Assembly: GCA_964529265.1 (NCBI GenBank)
Contig: CAZGVW010000119.1
Span: 1-9,316, forward strand
DNA: 9,316 nucleotides
Source of the DNA: CAZGVW01 sp964529265
GTDB taxonomy: Bacteria > Planctomycetota > Phycisphaerae > Phycisphaerales > UBA1924
Direction of reading: 5' to 3'
Shown: positions 1-6,412 of the stretch, piece after piece
Layout: every line of letters begins with the position of its first letter
How positions within the stretch are numbered: position 1 is the stretch's first letter
Position numbers and translations under genes: made by a program
The notes under the pieces: model-generated
Database searches by the model: none
Told to the model about the DNA's origin: nothing
The model's input: only the letters and a program-made list of their open reading frames with translations

Positions 1-474
1 GAACTCCAGTTCGAGACCGTGAACAGCACGCTGGACGACCTGTTCGAGGCGGTGGCGAAGGATGAGGAGCGCGCCGGCGACGGCGCAGCGTGGCGCCCGC
101 CGGAGCGGCTGCTCGTCCTGAACAAGGTGGACAAACTCCGCGACAACGCCGAGATGCTCGTCTGGCAGGGACGGGATCGCGAGGCCGTGGCCATTTGCGC
201 GCGGGACACCTCGCACCCCGGCATCGATCGCCTGCGTGATGCCGTGCGGGCCCGCGCCCTCGGCGCCGTGCGCGAAATGACGGTCGAAGTGCCCCTCGCC
301 GATTCCCGAACCATCCACACGATCGAGAACCGCTCCGAGATTCTCGACCGCGACTATGACGACGGCGTCGCGCGCCTCCGCATCCGCATCGGCTCGCGCG
401 TGCTCGACCAGTTGCGCGCAGCCGGGGCGCGGCTGCGGGTGCTCGAGCCCGCGACGGGCCCGGGCCCTGCATAA
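1..474 (+). CDS. hflX: HflX-like GTPase, C-terminal part (5' end cut by the window)
   Basis: The reading frame is open from base 1 to a TAA at 472-474, giving 157 visible residues of a longer protein whose start lies outside. HflX is a ribosome-associated GTPase that splits stalled or stressed ribosomes in the cytoplasm. The visible part has the guanine-specificity G4 motif NKVD within LLVLNKVDKL (about residues 38-47), then a G5-like stretch AICARDTSHPGIDRL in the place where HflX has its SA-x-TG-x-G motif. The tail, with SRTIHTIENRSEIL and a beta-rich end, resembles the HflX C-terminal domain. The G1, G2 and G3 motifs are not visible, so another Era/Obg-class GTPase cannot be fully excluded. 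The upstream ATG/GTG codons inside the frame are internal, because the protein reads smoothly from the edge. It converges on the S41 gene, with 39 bases between the two stops. Confidence 0.75.
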   Translation, partial: ELQFETVNSTLDDLFEAVAKDEERAGDGAAWRPPERLLVLNKVDKLRDNAEMLVWQGRDREAVAICARDTSHPGIDRLRDAVRARALGAVREMTVEVPLADSRTIHTIENRSEILDRDYDDGVARLRIRIGSRVLDQLRAAGARLRVLEPATGPGPA

Positions 475-513
475 GCCTCATCCGTGCGACGCCCCGTCGA
501 GTCCGGGCGCCGG
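475..513. other. Convergent spacer between the hflX-like and S41 genes
   Basis: These 39 bases separate two converging stop codons. Only very short self-complementary stretches are present (GACG-CCC-CGTC around 488-498 and CCGG-GCG-CCGG around 503-513), and no T-run follows on either strand. No convincing intrinsic terminator is visible. A perfect 12-base palindrome of G and C blocks (about 455-467) sits just inside the end of the hflX-like gene. It is not followed by T residues. Confidence 0.5.
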
Positions 514-2289
514 TCACCCCGGCCTCGCGCCGGCGTTGGCGCCCTTGGCGTCGTTCCCCGCGCGTGAGCGCTCCTGCGACCACCGTGCGATGATCGCCTC
601 CATCGCCGGGTCACGCCCCGACCGGTAGTCGGCCGCGGACATCTCAGCCACGATCTGCGGCGCAATCCACGTGCGCTCATCGGTTGACGACAGGTGCTGC
701 CACTGTCGCGATGAGCAGTAGACGCGGTAGCCCGTGCAGGGCAGCACGAAGGATGTGCTCTCGCCGACGAATCGTGGGCTCGACCCGGTCGGCTCACCCA
801 CGAAGGTCGCATGCGTGTGCGCTTCGATGAGCGTCGTCGCGTTCATGGCGGCGGAAAACGTGCGGCGGCCGATGATCACGAACAGCCGGCCCGGCTGATT
901 CACCTGCTCGCACCGGATCAGCCCGTGCAGCAACGGCATGAGCAGGCCGGAGTTGCCCCCGGAGTTCGTGCGCATGTCAATCACCAGCCTCCGAGCCCCG
1001 GACGACTCTACAAGGCCGAACACCTCGTCGCAGACCTGCTCGAAGGACCGATCGGGAGCGTCCCCCACCTGCCCAAACCAGAAATAAACGGCCTCGTGCT
1101 CCGGAAGGCGCTCAAACCACAGCGAATCGCCCGGCCGCCGGGCGTACAGCGGCGTGGGCGACTCAGCCGCGGCGTAGCGGAATCCGCTGATGGCGCCGCG
1201 CCGCAGGTCCGCCAGTGAAGACTCCCGCGCAACGATTCGCTCCTGCCGCTCCTCACCCTCGGGCGTGATCACGGTGAGGTCGAGCGCGCCGTCTCCATTC
1301 AGCGCGCCGATGGCTTCGAGAATGTCCGGCGACGCGAGCGCAGCGCCGGCCCAGTCTCGATAGCCCATCGCGTTGTCCACGGAGACGTACGCCCGAAACC
1401 GGCGCAGCGCCTCATCCACGTCCACGGCCCCGAGCCGCGTCACCCGCGCTCCGACGAGCGCATCGTGCTCCCGCGGCGCGCCGCGCACGTGCAACCCGTC
1501 GATGAACATGTACAGATCGAGCGGCATGCGCACGATCGTCTCCGCTCCCGGCTTGACGGCGCTGAGCAGCGTGTGCCCGTCGCCCACGCGTGCGAGAATC
1601 CGCCGCAGCCGCGCTCTCACCTGGCCATCCTTCAGCGAGGGGATGTCCGCTTTCAGCGACTCCACTTCGGCCGCAAACTCCTCCCGCGAGATCTTCCGGT
1701 GCAGGTCGAAGTGCATCTGCCTCATGCGGCGGGCGAAGAAATCGAGGTCGTATCGCCACTGCTCGTCGCGCGAAAGGCCCGCAGGGGGCGGCGAGCCCGT
1801 GATCTGCGCGAAGCGCGGATGCCCCCGGATCGAGTTGAGATCGGTGTCCCGCCCGATGAGCTCGTCTTCGGTGAAGCCGGCCTCGAGTGAGCGCTCGAGC
1901 CAGTCGAGCGCCTCGTCCCCGCGACCCGCAAGCGACAGAGAGCAGCAGATGTTGTACATGTTGGCCGCCGCGCCGTCGCCAAGTTCGATGGCGCGATGCC
2001 ACACGCTCACGGCCTCGTCATAACGGCCCGCCCCGTGGAGCGACTGCCCGAGCCGCCGCCACATCGCGGAGTCATACGGGTGCTCCTCGACCACGCGCTG
2101 AAACGCTCCCGCGGCTTCTTCAAATCGATTCGCGCGCAGCAGCGCCAACGCCTCCGGCGCGGGGTCCGGAGGATACGCCGCAACCGGGGAGACGATGACG
2201 ATCGCGGCGATCAGCGCCGTCCCGCACCGGCGCCTCAGGTCATCGCGCCGGAGCCCGCAACACAGAGTCTTCGGAAGAACGCTCTTCAT
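514..2289 (-). CDS. Secreted TPR plus S41-type peptidase-like protein
   Basis: The product has 591 residues. It starts with a signal peptide: basic residues up to about 21, a hydrophobic core GTALIAAIVIVSPVAA, and likely cleavage after Ala38. It should therefore act outside the cytoplasmic membrane. Residues about 41-150 look like three TPR repeats (for example RYDEAVSVWHRAIELG). The remainder resembles S41 (C-terminal processing/tricorn-like) proteases: GDGHT at about 236-240, IDMRTNSGG at about 437-445, GRRTFSAAMN with the candidate nucleophile Ser479, then FVGEPTGSSPRF, and a C-terminal WIAPQI and GRDPAM. The Lys of the classic CtpA Ser-Lys dyad is not seen after GEPTG. The substrate is unknown. 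The ATG at 2289 was chosen because it begins the signal peptide and overlaps the upstream AraC stop as ATGA. The frame is open back to 2676, but that part only shadows the AraC gene. Confidence 0.8.
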   Translation of the reverse strand: MKSVLPKTLCCGLRRDDLRRRCGTALIAAIVIVSPVAAYPPDPAPEALALLRANRFEEAAGAFQRVVEEHPYDSAMWRRLGQSLHGAGRYDEAVSVWHRAIELGDGAAANMYNICCSLSLAGRGDEALDWLERSLEAGFTEDELIGRDTDLNSIRGHPRFAQITGSPPPAGLSRDEQWRYDLDFFARRMRQMHFDLHRKISREEFAAEVESLKADIPSLKDGQVRARLRRILARVGDGHTLLSAVKPGAETIVRMPLDLYMFIDGLHVRGAPREHDALVGARVTRLGAVDVDEALRRFRAYVSVDNAMGYRDWAGAALASPDILEAIGALNGDGALDLTVITPEGEERQERIVARESSLADLRRGAISGFRYAAAESPTPLYARRPGDSLWFERLPEHEAVYFWFGQVGDAPDRSFEQVCDEVFGLVESSGARRLVIDMRTNSGGNSGLLMPLLHGLIRCEQVNQPGRLFVIIGRRTFSAAMNATTLIEAHTHATFVGEPTGSSPRFVGESTSFVLPCTGYRVYCSSRQWQHLSSTDERTWIAPQIVAEMSAADYRSGRDPAMEAIIARWSQERSRAGNDAKGANAGARPG

Positions 2290-3203
2290 CGCCCCAGCAT
2301 GACGTTTCGACTCACGCGCGTCTTGGACGCCCCTGCCCTTGAACGCATTTGATCCGCCGGGTCCTCCGGGGCGCCCCGCGCCGAGCCGCACTCCGCGCTC
2401 CGCCCGACCGACCTGAGTTCCCCCGGCGTGACGCCGAACCTGGCGCGGAAGCAACGGGTCATGTGGCTCTGATCCGCGAAGCCGAACGCCGCGGCGATCT
2501 CGGCGAGCGGCGAGCCGCCTCGCTCCACCGCCTCCCTCGCCCGAAAGGCTCGCTCGCGCCGGATGAACTCGCCGATGCTCACGCCGTGCCTCCGCCGGAA
2601 TACGCGGCACAGATGAGAGGGGTGAACACCGAGTTCGCGCGACATCTCGGTGAGCGAAGGTGGATCGGCGCAGCATTCGGCGAGCCGCTCCGACACCGTT
2701 TCAAGCCACGATGGAGCCGCGCCGCATCCACGCCGTGAAGCCGATTGCCCGCACCGCAGGAACAACTCCGCAACCAGGCCCTCGACCACGACGTCCGCCA
2801 GCGCGCCCGCCTCGCCCAGCGCGCGTTCAACCCGTCGCGCCGCCGCCGCGCAGCGCGAACCACCGCAGTAGCGCGGGCCCTCCCCCAGACCGGTCGCCGC
2901 CCCGATCCACGAATCGGGCAACTCGACGTTCAGAACGCTCGTCCGATCGGCGGTAAATCGATCCTGATGGGGCTCGCCCGTCAGGTTGAGGATGAGGGCG
3001 CCCGGCCCGCATGGGTGCGCCCTCCCGCTCATCGTCTCGATAAACCCGCCGCGCACCACCACGCAGAGATACGCCGCCGCGTGCGAATGCCGCGGCAGGC
3101 GCGTGTCCCTCCCGTATTCAGTCTGCACAATCGAAAGGCTCCCCGTGCTCCGCCGAAACACAGGGCTTCCGAAGTACCGTCCGCGAGCCAGACTCTGCCG
3201 CAT
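2286..3203 (-). CDS. AraC-family transcriptional regulator
   Basis: The product has 305 residues and is cytoplasmic. Residues about 20-100 form a cupin-like sensor domain with a histidine-rich entry (LPRHSHAAAYL), a GGFIE turn, PGAL and EPHQDRF. Residues about 168-265 form the AraC DNA-binding domain with two helix-turn-helices: the first at about 183-204 (LTEMSRELGVHPSHLCRVFRR), the second at about 232-254 (LAEIAAAFGFADQSHMTRCF), ending with RARFGVTPGELR. A charged 40-residue tail follows. The effector is unknown. The start at 3203 is supported by a Shine-Dalgarno sequence GGAGGGGG nine bases upstream. The frame could extend to 3428, but that would run into the tRNA gene and adds a low-complexity Gly/Arg stretch. 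The stop overlaps the start of the S41 gene by four bases, so that gene is the obvious regulatory partner or target. Confidence 0.88.
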   Translation of the reverse strand: MRQSLARGRYFGSPVFRRSTGSLSIVQTEYGRDTRLPRHSHAAAYLCVVVRGGFIETMSGRAHPCGPGALILNLTGEPHQDRFTADRTSVLNVELPDSWIGAATGLGEGPRYCGGSRCAAAARRVERALGEAGALADVVVEGLVAELFLRCGQSASRRGCGAAPSWLETVSERLAECCADPPSLTEMSRELGVHPSHLCRVFRRRHGVSIGEFIRRERAFRAREAVERGGSPLAEIAAAFGFADQSHMTRCFRARFGVTPGELRSVGRSAECGSARGAPEDPADQMRSRAGASKTRVSRNVMLGR

Positions 3204-3212
3204 GCCCAGCGA

Positions 3213-3220
3213 CCCCCTCC
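3213..3220 (-). promoter_or_regulatory. Ribosome binding site of the AraC-family gene
   Basis: On the minus strand GGAGGGGG is followed by the nine-base spacer TCGCTGGGC and then ATG at 3203. This is the strongest Shine-Dalgarno match near the 5' end of this frame, and it decides the start in favour of 3203 over the longer frame. Confidence 0.7.
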
Positions 3221-3242
3221 GCGGCCGGCCCGAACCCCACAA

Positions 3243-3273
3243 GCGCCGATCGCCGCCGATCGACCGCCGATGG
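3243..3273. repeat. Three phased direct repeats of CGCCGAT, possible operator
   Basis: Ten-base units GCGCCGATCG (3243-3252), CCGCCGATCG (3253-3262) and CCGCCGATGG (3264-3273) start 10 and 11 bases apart, about one helical turn. They lie 40-70 bases before the AraC start codon, where an autoregulatory AraC-type protein could bind. A looser copy, CCGCCGAAAG, is at 3309-3318. The repeats are seen directly; their regulatory role is inference. In such GC-rich DNA, chance or slippage is a real alternative. Confidence 0.35.
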
Positions 3274-3382
3274 GCCGCCGCGGGACCGGCCTCGGCTCCC
3301 CCGTGGTACCGCCGAAAGCCCCGTCCGCCGCGGCCCGCCCCGCACAAGCAACCGCGCCGCAGCCCCCCCACCACCACGCCCA

Positions 3383-3412
3383 TTGGACAACCCCGCCCCG
3401 AGGCGCGATACT
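3383..3412 (+). promoter_or_regulatory. Possible sigma-70-type promoter of tRNA-Thr
   Basis: TTGGAC at 3383-3388 resembles a -35 box. GATACT at 3407-3412 resembles a -10 box, and the spacer is 18 bases. The -10 box ends 11 bases before the tRNA 5' end, so transcription would start about 5 bases upstream of the mature tRNA. Both boxes are imperfect, but they stand out as AT-containing patches in very GC-rich surroundings. Confidence 0.45.
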
Positions 3413-3423
3413 TCCGCCCCCAC

Positions 3424-3496
3424 GCCACCTTAGCTCAGCTGGTAGAGCGGAGCTTTCGTAAAGCTCAGGTCCGGGGTTCGAGTCCCCGAGGTGGCT
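3424..3496 (+). tRNA. tRNA-Thr (anticodon CGU)
   Basis: A complete 73-base cloverleaf can be drawn. The acceptor stem pairs GCCACCT (3424-3430) with AGGTGGC (3489-3495). The D arm is GCTC/GAGC (3433-3436 with 3445-3448) around AGCTGGTA. The anticodon stem GAGCT/AGCTC encloses the loop TTCGTAA, giving anticodon CGU at 3457-3459, which reads the threonine codon ACG. The variable loop is AGGTC. The T arm pairs CGGGG with CCCCG around TTCGAGT. The discriminator base is T3496 and no CCA is encoded. All stems are fully paired, so the gene looks functional. It lies divergent to the AraC gene and ends 23 bases before the convergent stop of the hydrolase gene. No second copy of its 3' end, as expected for an integrated element, is visible in the window. 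Confidence 0.96.
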
Positions 3497-3519
3497 TTGT
3501 CTGCGGCGACCGCCCCAAA

Positions 3520-4161
3520 TCACCGCCGCGGGCTCGTGCCCAGCCACTTCCCAAACCACTCCGCCGCCAGTTCCTCAACCCGCTCCATCGTCCCGCGCTC
3601 CTCGAAGAGGTGCGTGGCGCCGGGCACGATGATGAGCCTCGTCTCGCACGTCATCTGCGCCGCGGCTTCACGGTTCATCTCGATCACGGGCCGGTCCTCG
3701 CCCCCGACGATGAGCAGCGTCGGCGCCGTCACGCGGGCCAGCGCCTCGGCGCCTGCGAGGTCGGGGCGCCCGCCGCGGGCGACGATGGCGCCGATCAACG
3801 GGTCATCCGCCGCGGCCACCAGCGCGGCGCCGGCGCCCGTGCTGGGGCCGAAATAGCCGATCGTCACGCCGCGGCAATCGTCGCGCCGCCGGGCCCACTC
3901 CGCCGCGGCTGAAAGACGCCGCGCCAGCAGCGGGATATCGAACACGAGTCGGCGATCGGACGATTCTTCTTCTGTCAGCAGATCGAACAGCAGCGTCGAG
4001 AGCCCGCCGCTCCGAAGATGCTCCGCCACGCGCCGATTGCGCGGGCTGCGCCGGCTGCTTCCGCTGCCGTGCGCGAAGAGCACCAGCCCCGGCGCCCCCC
4101 GCACGTGACCGAGCGAGCCGCCGAGAGACACATCATCGATCACGAGCGAGACTTCCTGCAT
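3520..4161 (-). CDS. Alpha/beta hydrolase, dienelactone hydrolase-like family
   Basis: The product has 213 residues and no signal peptide, so it is probably cytoplasmic. The fold signature is clear: LVLFAHGSGSSR (about 27-37) supplies the oxyanion-hole loop, and the nucleophile elbow is GYFGPSTGAG with Ser107, a variant of the GxSxG motif. Asp156 in LLIVGGEDRPV and His184 in VPGATHLFEE complete a Ser-Asp-His triad. Similar small proteins are annotated as dienelactone hydrolase family members, some fused to a phosphoribosyltransferase; here only the hydrolase part exists. The substrate cannot be read from the sequence. The ATG at 4161 fits the usual family N-terminus. Its ribosome binding site is weak (GGGG five bases upstream). 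The gene follows the DUF418 gene after a 118-base spacer, so it may be the last gene of that run or have its own promoter. Confidence 0.85.
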   Translation of the reverse strand: MQEVSLVIDDVSLGGSLGHVRGAPGLVLFAHGSGSSRRSPRNRRVAEHLRSGGLSTLLFDLLTEEESSDRRLVFDIPLLARRLSAAAEWARRRDDCRGVTIGYFGPSTGAGAALVAAADDPLIGAIVARGGRPDLAGAEALARVTAPTLLIVGGEDRPVIEMNREAAAQMTCETRLIIVPGATHLFEERGTMERVEELAAEWFGKWLGTSPRR

Positions 4162-4222
4162 CTTTACCCCATGTCAATCCATGCGAAGAAGGCGGCTCTC
4201 GATCCCGCGCCGGCCTGATGCA

Positions 4223-4252
4223 ACGTGCAGAGCCGGTCATTGCTCTGAACGT
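4223..4252. repeat. Imperfect inverted repeat in the DUF418/hydrolase spacer
   Basis: ACGT-G-CAGAGC, loop CGGTCATT, GCTCTG-A-ACGT can form a 10-pair stem with one G/A mismatch and an eight-base loop. Neither strand has a T-run after it, so a standard intrinsic terminator is unlikely. The heptamer ACGTGCA occurs in its left arm (4223-4229) and again at 4259-4265, where it overlaps a CACGTG palindrome. It could be an operator dyad or an mRNA hairpin between the two genes. The function is unknown. Confidence 0.4.
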
Positions 4253-4279
4253 CCTGACACGTGCATGGTCCGGCGCCGG

Positions 4280-5635
4280 CTACTTCCGCCTCCCCTCCGG
4301 CCTCCTCCCATACGTCAGCCACCTCCACACGTACTCCGCCGGCCCGAACCCATGCGCCCGCAGCCACACCACGCTCACCACCGCCTGAAACACCCAGATC
4401 GCCCCCGCGATCACCATCAACTCGTGCCGCCTGAACTCGCCGATCATCGCGAACCCGGCCCCCGTGAACAGCAGGAGATAGATCACCGACTGTCCGAGGT
4501 AGTTCGTCAGCGGCATGCGCCCCGCCGCCGCGGTCGCGCTCAGCACAGGCCTGAGGACCCCCGCCCTGCACACGAGCATCACCAGACCGACATGGCCGAG
4601 CGCCGTCAGCAGGCGCTGCGCCGGATACACCCACTCCCACGCCAGCCACCACGGCCCGAAGTGCTCCAGGTCGAAGCCCGACCGGCTCCACTCGAGCGCT
4701 GTCAGCCCCTGCATCCCGCATCCCAGCGGCAGCCCCACCGCCGCCATCAGCGCATACACGCGCGTCCGCCGCTCCCCCGTGATGACACGCGCCCGCAGCA
4801 GACCCATCCCGATGAGCATCATGCTCAGCGCATCCGTCTCCATGTACAGCGGCTTGGAATGAAAGTCCTGCATCGTGCCCGCGTTCGCGACGACGTTCCG
4901 GAGGTAGCCGCCCCGAGCCGTCTCCAGCGCCTCCTCGATGCGCTCCGGCGTCGGCAGGTCGTCCTCCGTCTCCTCATTCCACGCATCCAGCGTTTCCTGC
5001 TGCTTCTCCGTCAGCGGCCCTTCCGCCGCCAGGGTGCTCCGGATGGCCTGAACCTCCCGGAGCTTCTCGATCTCCCCGGCGCGCTCCACCATGCCATATA
5101 CGACGGTGACCGCGATCAGCGCCAGCCCCGCGCCGATCAGCGCCCGCGTCGACAGGTTCCGCAGCGGATACAGCACCAGTCCGCACAGCCCGTAGATCCA
5201 GATGATGTCTCCCGTCCAGAGGAGCAGATACGAATCCACGAGTCCGAACACCATCAGCCACAGCATGCGCCGGTAATGAAGGTCCGCTGCGATCGCACGC
5301 CCTTCCGCCCCAGCGCGCTCGGCGCGCTGCCACATCATCATCACGCCTGCGCCGAACAGCATGCTGAACAGCGCCCGCGCCTTCCCGTCCACCAGCACCG
5401 ACGACAGGAACCACGCCCACCAGTCCGCGCCCGTCTTGCCTCCCGCGGCCGCCGGGTTCCATCCCACCCCCGCCGGCAGCCCCGCAAACGGAATGTTCAT
5501 GAACACGATGCCCAGCAGCGCCACCCCCCGCAGCACATCGATCGCCACGATCCGCTCCGCGCCCGAAGTCGGTCCCGGCAATCCACCGCTGTCGCTGCGA
5601 TCCGGCGTTCCCAACGACGTCTCTCCGATCGCCAT
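4280..5635 (-). CDS. DUF418-domain integral membrane protein (YeiB-like)
   Basis: The product has 451 residues with about eight or more hydrophobic segments (for example about 34-50, 72-82, 88-101, 124-140, 143-157, 165-182, 268-281, 292-308, 343-357, 380-398 and 407-425). Family marks are RIVAIDVLRGVALLGIVFMN near the N-terminus (about 28-47), GKARALFSMLFGAG (about 84-97), and the C-terminal DUF418 signature GRMPLTNYLGQSVIY (about 372-386) and GPAEYVWRWLTYG (about 431-443). A long charged stretch at about 184-245 should be a soluble loop. The biochemical role of DUF418 proteins is not settled; transport or acyl-transfer-like functions have been considered. The ATG at 5635 has a good ribosome binding site. 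It starts 69 bases after the SRAP gene ends, in the same direction. Confidence 0.9.
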   Translation of the reverse strand: MAIGETSLGTPDRSDSGGLPGPTSGAERIVAIDVLRGVALLGIVFMNIPFAGLPAGVGWNPAAAGGKTGADWWAWFLSSVLVDGKARALFSMLFGAGVMMMWQRAERAGAEGRAIAADLHYRRMLWLMVFGLVDSYLLLWTGDIIWIYGLCGLVLYPLRNLSTRALIGAGLALIAVTVVYGMVERAGEIEKLREVQAIRSTLAAEGPLTEKQQETLDAWNEETEDDLPTPERIEEALETARGGYLRNVVANAGTMQDFHSKPLYMETDALSMMLIGMGLLRARVITGERRTRVYALMAAVGLPLGCGMQGLTALEWSRSGFDLEHFGPWWLAWEWVYPAQRLLTALGHVGLVMLVCRAGVLRPVLSATAAAGRMPLTNYLGQSVIYLLLFTGAGFAMIGEFRRHELMVIAGAIWVFQAVVSVVWLRAHGFGPAEYVWRWLTYGRRPEGRRK

Positions 5636-5643
5636 GCGAATCG

Positions 5644-5649
5644 CTCCCT
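5644..5649 (-). promoter_or_regulatory. Ribosome binding site of the DUF418 gene
   Basis: On the minus strand AGGGAG is followed by the eight-base spacer CGATTCGC and then ATG at 5635. This supports the start chosen for the DUF418 gene and means it can be translated independently of the SRAP gene upstream. Confidence 0.6.
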
Positions 5650-5704
5650 GCGTGAGCCAGGCCGCCAGTGTACGGGGCCTCGCCCGGCGCAGGGCCTCCC
5701 GCGG

Positions 5705-6388
5705 CTACGGCGCGGCGTCAAAGAGCCCGCGGTCCGGCGCCGCCCGCTCGCACAGGCCCGGTTCGTCGTTCTTCGGGCTGTTCACGCGCATCGAAACGGG
5801 GAACGCCTCCATCTCCTCCGCAGGGAACGGCCGAAAGAGGGATTCGGGCGGCTTGTCGCCCGAGAGCCATGTGTCGTAATCCTCGCGCCGGATGATCACG
5901 GGCATGCGGTCGTGGATCTCTGCGACGACTTCGTTGGGCTCCGTCGTGAGGATGGCGAACGTCTCCACGGTGTCGTCGCCATCGCCCGATCGCTCCCAGA
6001 CTCCCGCAAGACAGAACACTTCATCATTGAGCAGGCGCACGTAGTGCGGCTGCCTGCCGCTCACGGTCGTGCGCCACTCGTAGAAGCCGGAGATCGGCAC
6101 GAGGCATCGCCGCGCGCGGTACGCGTCGCGGAACATGCCGCGTGTGGCGACTGTTTCGCTGCGCGCGATGATGGGCCCGGCGCCCGGCTCTTTCGACCAC
6201 CGCGGCGTGAATCCCCACTGCATCAACGCGATCTCGCGCTCGCCGTTCTCGTCGAGTCGGCACACCGGCGTGGTCTGCGAGGGCGCCACGTTCCAACTCG
6301 GGCGCATCTCCTCCGGCGCCGGATAGCGAAGGTCCAGCAGTTCGTGGAGTTTCCTCCACTCGTACAGTCTCGTGAATCGGCCGCACAT
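5705..6388 (-). CDS. SRAP family protein (YedK/HMCES-type abasic-site crosslinker)
   Basis: The product has 227 residues, the usual length. SRAP proteins form a thiazolidine crosslink between Cys2 and abasic sites in single-stranded DNA, shielding the lesion. The N-terminus MCGRFTR supplies Cys2 once Met is removed, which fixes the start at 6388. Further family motifs are SWNVAPSQ (31-38), WGFTPRWS (58-65), RRCLVPISGFYEW (93-105) with Glu104, and IHDRMPVII (158-166) with His159. The motif normally read NAR-S/A-ET appears here as IARSET, with Ile74 in place of the family's active-site Asn. The Asn-to-Glu and Asn-to-His spacings of E. coli YedK (30 and 85) are kept, so this looks like a substitution, not a deletion. 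No well-placed Shine-Dalgarno is visible; GAGG lies 22 bases upstream, overlapping the dnaE2 stop. It begins 24 bases after dnaE2 ends. Confidence 0.93.
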   Translation of the reverse strand: MCGRFTRLYEWRKLHELLDLRYPAPEEMRPSWNVAPSQTTPVCRLDENGEREIALMQWGFTPRWSKEPGAGPIIARSETVATRGMFRDAYRARRCLVPISGFYEWRTTVSGRQPHYVRLLNDEVFCLAGVWERSGDGDDTVETFAILTTEPNEVVAEIHDRMPVIIRREDYDTWLSGDKPPESLFRPFPAEEMEAFPVSMRVNSPKNDEPGLCERAAPDRGLFDAAP

Positions 6389-6412
6389 GACGCGTGTATT
6401 GTTGCTCTTTCC

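Larger units (their letters stand above)
3204..3423. other. Divergent intergenic region between the AraC gene and tRNA-Thr
   Basis: This 220-base region is the longest gene-free stretch of the window. On the plus strand it holds a possible tRNA promoter near its right end. On the minus strand it holds the AraC ribosome binding site near its left end. Three CGCCGAT direct repeats lie at 3243-3273 and a G-rich minus-strand tract at 3363-3400. No good -35/-10 pair for the AraC gene was found by eye. Frames running through it are long only because of the base composition. Confidence 0.6.

Noticed and set aside
2290..2676. Longer N-terminus for the S41 gene, starting at 2676
   Set aside because: The extra 129 residues only shadow the AraC DNA-binding domain in another frame. 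Starting at 2289 gives a proper signal peptide and an ATGA overlap.
3204..3428. Longer N-terminus for the AraC-family gene, starting at 3428
   Set aside because: It would overlap the tRNA gene, the added residues are a Gly/Arg-rich translation of GC-rich spacer, and the start at 3203 has a strong ribosome binding site.
3424..3520. tRNA-Thr as an integration site of a mobile element
   Set aside because: No duplicated tRNA 3' end, integrase or transposase gene is present anywhere in the window.
2986..3912. Plus-strand 308-residue frame across the tRNA
   Set aside because: It runs through a perfect tRNA gene and antisense to the AraC and hydrolase genes. Its composition is typical of a shadow frame in GC-rich DNA.
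4166..4175. TTGACA on the minus strand before the hydrolase gene as a -35 box
   Set aside because: It lies only nine bases upstream of the start codon, so the matching -10 box would fall within the gene, and none is seen there.
5669..5704. Terminator hairpin between the SRAP and DUF418 genes
   Set aside because: The GGGCCTC blocks are direct repeats, not inverted ones, and no T-run follows.
5763..5785. GTTC repeats resembling an alphaproteobacterial LexA site (GTTC-N7-GTTC)
   Set aside because: The spacing between the GTTC units is eight bases, not seven, and the site lies inside the 3' end of the SRAP coding region. No LexA-type box (CTGT-N8-ACAG or GAAC-N4-GTTC) was found in an intergenic position.
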